From: Symbiodinium natans
Taxonomy: Eukaryota; Sar; Dinophyceae; Suessiales; Symbiodiniaceae
Assembly: GCA_905221605.1 (NCBI GenBank)
Contig: CAJNDS010000391.1
Location: 248,001-312,000, forward strand
DNA length: 64,000 bases
Reading direction: 5' to 3'
Shown: piece after piece, positions 60,699 to 64,000 of the stretch
How the letters are laid out: each line of letters starts with the position of its first letter
Numbering within the stretch: position 1 is the first letter of the stretch
The notes under the pieces: model-generated
The model's input: only the letters and a program-made list of their open reading frames with translations
Database searches by the model: none
What the model was told of the DNA's origin: nothing
Made by a program: the position numbers and the translations under genes

Positions 60699-61091
60699 AG
60701 GAAGCACCATCTAAGAGCCTCAATCGTTCCAATTTGGGGGGGGGGGGGGGTATTTGCTTCCATGAGGCTAGCTGCCAGTTGTAGCCAACAAAAACACTTC
60801 AGTCGAGGGGTTCAGGTATGACGGTGAAGGGTCTCGGGCTGCTGGGTGGCTCCTCGAAAGAGCGAACAAGGCCTCGGTGGACCACCGCAAGCCCCGTCAC
60901 ACAAGCGTAGTTTTGTTGGGTAGGCGGCCGCCGACCTTAAGACCTTAAAGCATCATCTCCTACATATTTCACACGGAACGACTCGCTTTAAGTACTGGGT
61001 GTATCTGCTACCTGCTACTCTATGTTGATCTCTTTTCTTTTTGGGTCCATGTACCGATTATCGGATTATCGCAGACGCCCAATCCGAACAG

Positions 61092-61190
61092 ACTTTGTCG
61101 CTGCATAAGCCCTGGGATCTCCTTCAACCTGCCCAGGTCGGCCGTGACGCAGAATGCTGGCAAGGCTTGATGAGGGTCTTCACGTTATGA
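61092..61190 (+). CDS. Likely terminal exon
   Basis: CCGAACAG, then TLSLHKPWDLLQPAQVGRD, AECWQGLMRVFTL and TGA. Rich in Trp/His; no family recognised. Confidence 0.55.
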   Translation, partial: TLSLHKPWDLLQPAQVGRDAECWQGLMRVFTL

Positions 61191-61274
61191 TGCAAAAATA
61201 CTAGCGATAATCATGATGACAGCACGAGTTCGAGAAAATAGCAATACTCTCAGCAATGACAGAGTTACACAAGG

Positions 61275-61632
61275 TCAAGAACAAAAACAAGACCGATCAA
61301 AGGGCCGGACGCCGAAAAGGGACGGCAGTTTCGCGCTTGGTGAACACAGGCCTCCAACTGAGACGACAATCTCGCACGTGGTGAGCCGAGACGGGACAGT
61401 TTTGCAGAATGTGGCGAACCCAGAAGCAAGGAGTGATGACACTTTCGCGGACGGTGAGCAACAAAACAACATGCCGATCATTCGACGCAAGACTGTCCTC
61501 GCTTTTGAACGTCTCGGCTCACCACGTGCGAATTTTGTCGACGCTATTGGACGCCTGTGTTCACCAAGCGCGAAACTGCCGTCCCTTTTCGACGTCTGGC
61601 CCCTTGATCGTTTGTGCTCTTGTTTAAACGTT
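61275..61632. mobile_element. Double fold-back element, about 350 bp
   Basis: The outer arm (about 61278-61352, CGCCGAAAAGGGACGGCAGT and neighbours) is mirrored at about 61553-61628. The inner arm CGCACGTGGTGAGCCGAGAC (61374) is mirrored at 61510-61531. The outer and inner arms share the TGGTGA(G/A)C motif. Both strands give similar artefactual frames. Confidence 0.92.
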
Positions 61633-61712
61633 AAACCCTTCAAGAAAATGTTAAGCAAAGACCTTCAGAAGTTCAACCAAGCCACCCATCACTTAATGCA
61701 TACAGGTTGCTA

Positions 61713-62105
61713 CTGGTATTTACATACATACGCAAGTTTATGCATGTAATTATACATATCTGTGTGCGTCCATCCTTTCACAGACCCATCTATGGATACA
61801 TAGATACATCTACAAATATTCACATGTACGCACACACACATGTATGTGTATATATAATCCATGTATATATATATATATGCATACACCTATACATATACAT
61901 AGATGCACACATATTACATACATACATACATACATATATACATACATACATACATATATACAGATATACTTATACAAATATGTACATACACATGTGAATT
62001 ATTACATACGGCATACATATACACACATGCACATGAATGTTACATCTGTAAATGAAAATCTATATGTATGTATATATATATACATATGTATATATACATA
62101 GACAT
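61713..62105. repeat. (CATA)n/(TA)n microsatellite field
   Basis: About 390 bases of CATA, TATG, CACA and TA tracts. Confidence 0.97.
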
Positions 62106-62122
62106 AGAGATGTGCTGCGCAG

Positions 62123-62158
62123 GGGCTTTGGGGCAAACTTCGAAAAGCCACGCGGCAG
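62123..62158 (+). CDS. Candidate exon
   Basis: TGCGCAG, then GLWGKLRKATRQ; donor GTGGCG (or read-through VAAILAWRG). Confidence 0.5.
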
Positions 62159-62303
62159 GTGGCGGCAATCCTCGCTTGGAGGGGTACCCAAACCCGTAAC
62201 CCTACACCACATCATGCCAGCCTTGAGCAGCTGAGTTCAGGGGCTGAGTGCCGCTGTAGTCAAACGCCGTTCGGGTGCGCAACCGCAGAGGGGAAGGGGG
62301 CAA

Positions 62304-62537
62304 TTGCCCCTGCACCCCAAACCGGCAGAGAAGGAGAGGGAAGAAGAGGCAGAGAGAGCATCGTTCCTATATATAAGGCCCCTCAGGGCTCAATTCAAGC
62401 TCGGCGCAAAGAAGCACGGAAGGTCTGAACCTGCCAAAAGACTCATCAAGAAGGGAGCAGGCAGAATTTTTCCCAGCAGTCGTACGAGTCAGCACCACCC
62501 GATCCGAATAGGACAAGGCCAAGACACGGGAAGCTAG
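62304..62537 (+). CDS. Candidate exon, Glu/Arg- and Lys-rich
   Basis: A frame with EKEREEEAERASFLYIRPL, then AQFKLGAKKHGRSEPAKR and a Ser/His tail to a stop. Highly charged. A competing frame overlaps it. Confidence 0.45.
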   Translation: MPLHPKPAEKEREEEAERASFLYIRPLRAQFKLGAKKHGRSEPAKRLIKKGAGRIFPSSRTSQHHPIRIGQGQDTGS

Positions 62538-62632
62538 CCGGGGAATGGGCAGGCTTGCGGGGATTTCATGTCGTGGAGGTTGCGGATGCTGTGAGGCGGA
62601 TTTGGTTGTTGGGGGACGTGCTGCAATGTAAG

Positions 62633-62746
62633 GCCATTGTGATGATCATTCTCCGCTCCAGGCCAGCCTACTACCGTATACTACGCAGGCACTGCCAGGC
62701 GGTGCCTGGCGCACCTCAGCGCAACGAGATGGACACCACGAGTTAA
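62633..62746 (+). CDS. Likely terminal exon
   Basis: TGTAAG, then AIVMIILRSRPAYYRILRR, AVPGAPQRNEMDTTS and TAA. A GC-type acceptor (AG before GCC). Confidence 0.6.
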   Translation, partial: AIVMIILRSRPAYYRILRRHCQAVPGAPQRNEMDTTS

Positions 62747-62831
62747 CAAGCCCGTAGTGGCTTCGCTCTGAGAAGGCGAGGGGCTGGAGGCCGGGAGGCA
62801 TGGCGGCAGGTAAGGAGGCAGCAAAGGAGAA

Positions 62832-62878
62832 GGGGGGGGGGGGGGGGGGGGGAGAGAGACAGAGAGAGAGAGAGGCAG
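62832..62878 (+). repeat. Poly-G and (GA)n tracts
   Basis: About 20 G followed by GAGAGA; quadruplex-prone. Confidence 0.95.
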
Positions 62879-63014
62879 AGCGATATCCCAGAAACATTTT
62901 GAAACGCAGTTGCCAAGCAGCAGCAAGCTTGGAAGCGGATCTTCTTCACGAACGTGTTCTACAAAAGGGTTGATACACCTTCCTATCCTTGTGCGAGGAT
63001 TGTTGCCTTGCCAG

Positions 63015-63110
63015 GCTACGGTCATTTCGTCGGTCACAGAGGCGCTGGCGATGGAGGCGCCGCCCCACGAGCTTGCCCAGGAATGCCGCGGCAGACAAGT
63101 CATGATTTGG
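63015..63110 (+). CDS. Exon ending at a family-B MITE
   Basis: TTGCCAG, then ATVISSVTEALAMEAPPHEL and AQECRGRQVMIW, 32 codons. The donor TGG before GATGTT lies in the left inverted end of the MITE (GA type). Confidence 0.65.
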
Positions 63111-63248
63111 GATGTTCCTCCTTATACTAACAGTCCTTGATGGGATTCTAGTAGGGTGTACTAGAACCCCTATTTCCTACATATAGTGATTCGAATAGGG
63201 AAACTATAGGCCCTGTTAAGGACTGTTAGTATAAGGGGGAACATCCCA
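63108..63248. mobile_element. Family-B MITE, long form
   Basis: TTGGGATGTTCCTCCTTATA ... TATAAGGGGGAACATCCCAA, about 140 bases with inner palindromes. Confidence 0.92.
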
Positions 63249-63261
63249 ATTCCTGATGCAG

Positions 63262-63326
63262 ATGATGGGGGACGAGCTGGGGCAACAAGGGCAGCAGTCG
63301 AGGCTCTTGTGGAAAAACAGAAGATG
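63262..63326 (+). CDS. Exon candidate after family-B MITE
   Basis: TGATGCAG, then either MMGDELGQQGQQSRLLW (phase with 63110) or DGGRAGATRAAVEALVEKQK (better composition). Donor GTAGTA. Confidence 0.5.
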
Positions 63327-63593
63327 GTAGTAAGCTTGTAATACTGACAAGCTTGTAATACTGACCATCATAACCATAAGAATTGTACTTCACAAGCATA
63401 AGGAATGTAGCAGATTCACCATTTGGAAGCGGCGTGGTCATGTCTGGCCTAGCAGGGACGACGTCCAAGGTTTGGGGTTGCAGGCAGACTGTGCAGGAAG
63501 ACAGGGACACCTTTCCAGCCCCATACTCAGAATGTGTCTGAGATGCGGAGAAGCCTTCAACTAATCCCCTAAACCCCTCGCAGGCGCAGCAAG

Positions 63594-63647
63594 AAGACAA
63601 GAACGCCGCGCAAGGGAAGGCTTCGGCATGGATAACGCATGCGAATA
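63594..63647 (+). CDS. Exon, unidentified
   Basis: CTCGCAG, then AQQEDKNAAQGKASAWIT and a 3' end uncertain after HANK; GC-type acceptor. Confidence 0.6.
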
Positions 63648-63772
63648 AGGGAACCTATAGGAGCCTTGAATCTTTGAACCTGTATTGAACCCCTGTGAGC
63701 TAGTATAACTATCCTCATTTTTAAATGCTCCCAAGCCACAAAGCCCATTGCCTGCAACCAGCCACTGTGCAG

Positions 63773-63847
63773 GCAAAGAAGAAAGCAGCCTGGAACCCAG
63801 TCAAGCAGGGCTTCCACAGGTTAGCCGCCATTCATAGAATGGTCAAT
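63773..63847 (+). CDS. Exon ending at a family-B MITE
   Basis: TGTGCAG, then AKKKAAWNPVKQGFHRLAA and IHRMVN; donor GTTGAG at the edge of the MITE. Confidence 0.65.
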
Positions 63848-63849
63848 GT

Positions 63850-63951
63850 TGAGAATGTTCCAGCTTATACTGACAGTACGTAATAGGGATGATAGTAACC
63901 CCTATGGTATTCCCTGTTAGGGACTGTTAGTGCAAGGGGGAACATCCCAAG
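63850..63951. mobile_element. Family-B MITE, last copy
   Basis: AATGTTCCAGCTTATACTGA ... GCAAGGGGGAACATCCCAAG. The right end AAG can act as acceptor for sequence continuing at 63952. Confidence 0.88.
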
Positions 63952-64000
63952 TCAATGCCCAGCTTCCGAGTTTGAGTAAGGAATGCTAGTGACCTTGGGC

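Noticed and set aside
61213-61749. 178-codon ORF
   Set aside because: It lies across the double fold-back element. The opposite strand yields similar peptide segments, as expected from inverted arms.
1-64000. CRISPR arrays, rRNA, tRNA genes
   Set aside because: No direct repeats with unique equal-length spacers, and no rRNA or cloverleaf sequences were recognised by eye. The genome is eukaryotic in character.
1-64000. Relic dinoflagellate spliced-leader sequence at exon starts
   Set aside because: I looked for the conserved 'ccattttggctcaag' portion and saw no match. A computed search would be needed to be sure.

Overview
This window looks like nuclear DNA of a dinoflagellate, most plausibly a Suessiales/Symbiodiniaceae-type species. 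The evidence is: TTTAGGG-type telomere-like repeats throughout; genes cut into exons of about 10-55 codons; introns that start with GT, GC or GA and end in AG, often with the same dinucleotide repeated at the start of the next exon; and many inverted-repeat elements (MITE-like) lying in introns. No species is claimed. Almost no ORF above 100 codons is real, so I annotated by joining short exons whose products continue a known protein fold in frame. Exons with no homology support are marked as candidates.

Layout. 0-8 kb: unique DNA broken by dozens of TTTAGGG/CCCTAAA arrays in both orientations, with candidate short exons mainly on the minus strand. Several run directly into GTTTAG at their 3' end. 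8.0-11.57 kb: an AATT-rich block that forms a roughly 2.8 kb imperfect palindrome centred near 10.15 kb, with five small hairpins at the centre. 11.57-13.94 kb: a satellite of about 55 bp, roughly 40 copies. 13.94-17.48 kb: a pyrimidine-rich repeat of about 883 bp, three good copies and a degenerate tail. 17.6-64 kb: recognisable genes all on the plus strand, with introns full of MITEs, telomere-like arrays and microsatellites.

Genes recognised (all +): (1) a ferlin-like multi-C2 protein, about 18.1-28.1 kb, with about 27 exons covering at least two C2 domains and the C-terminal ferlin linker. A membrane-spanning exon at 32.15-32.45 kb may be its end or a separate gene. (2) A tubulin-tyrosine-ligase-like (TTLL) domain, 36.16-39.98 kb. 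(3) A protein with at least three cyclic-nucleotide-binding folds, about 47.7-54.5 kb. Unidentified exon groups lie between and after these, including a likely first exon at 43.17 kb and likely last exons at 47.05, 60.70, 61.19 and 62.75 kb.

The left block appears to be transcribed leftward and the right block rightward. The 8-17.5 kb repeat zone would then be a divergent strand-switch between two unidirectional gene clusters. The most interesting signal is that several dispersed elements are introns or supply splice sites (introner behaviour), and that telomere-like arrays may do the same in the left block.
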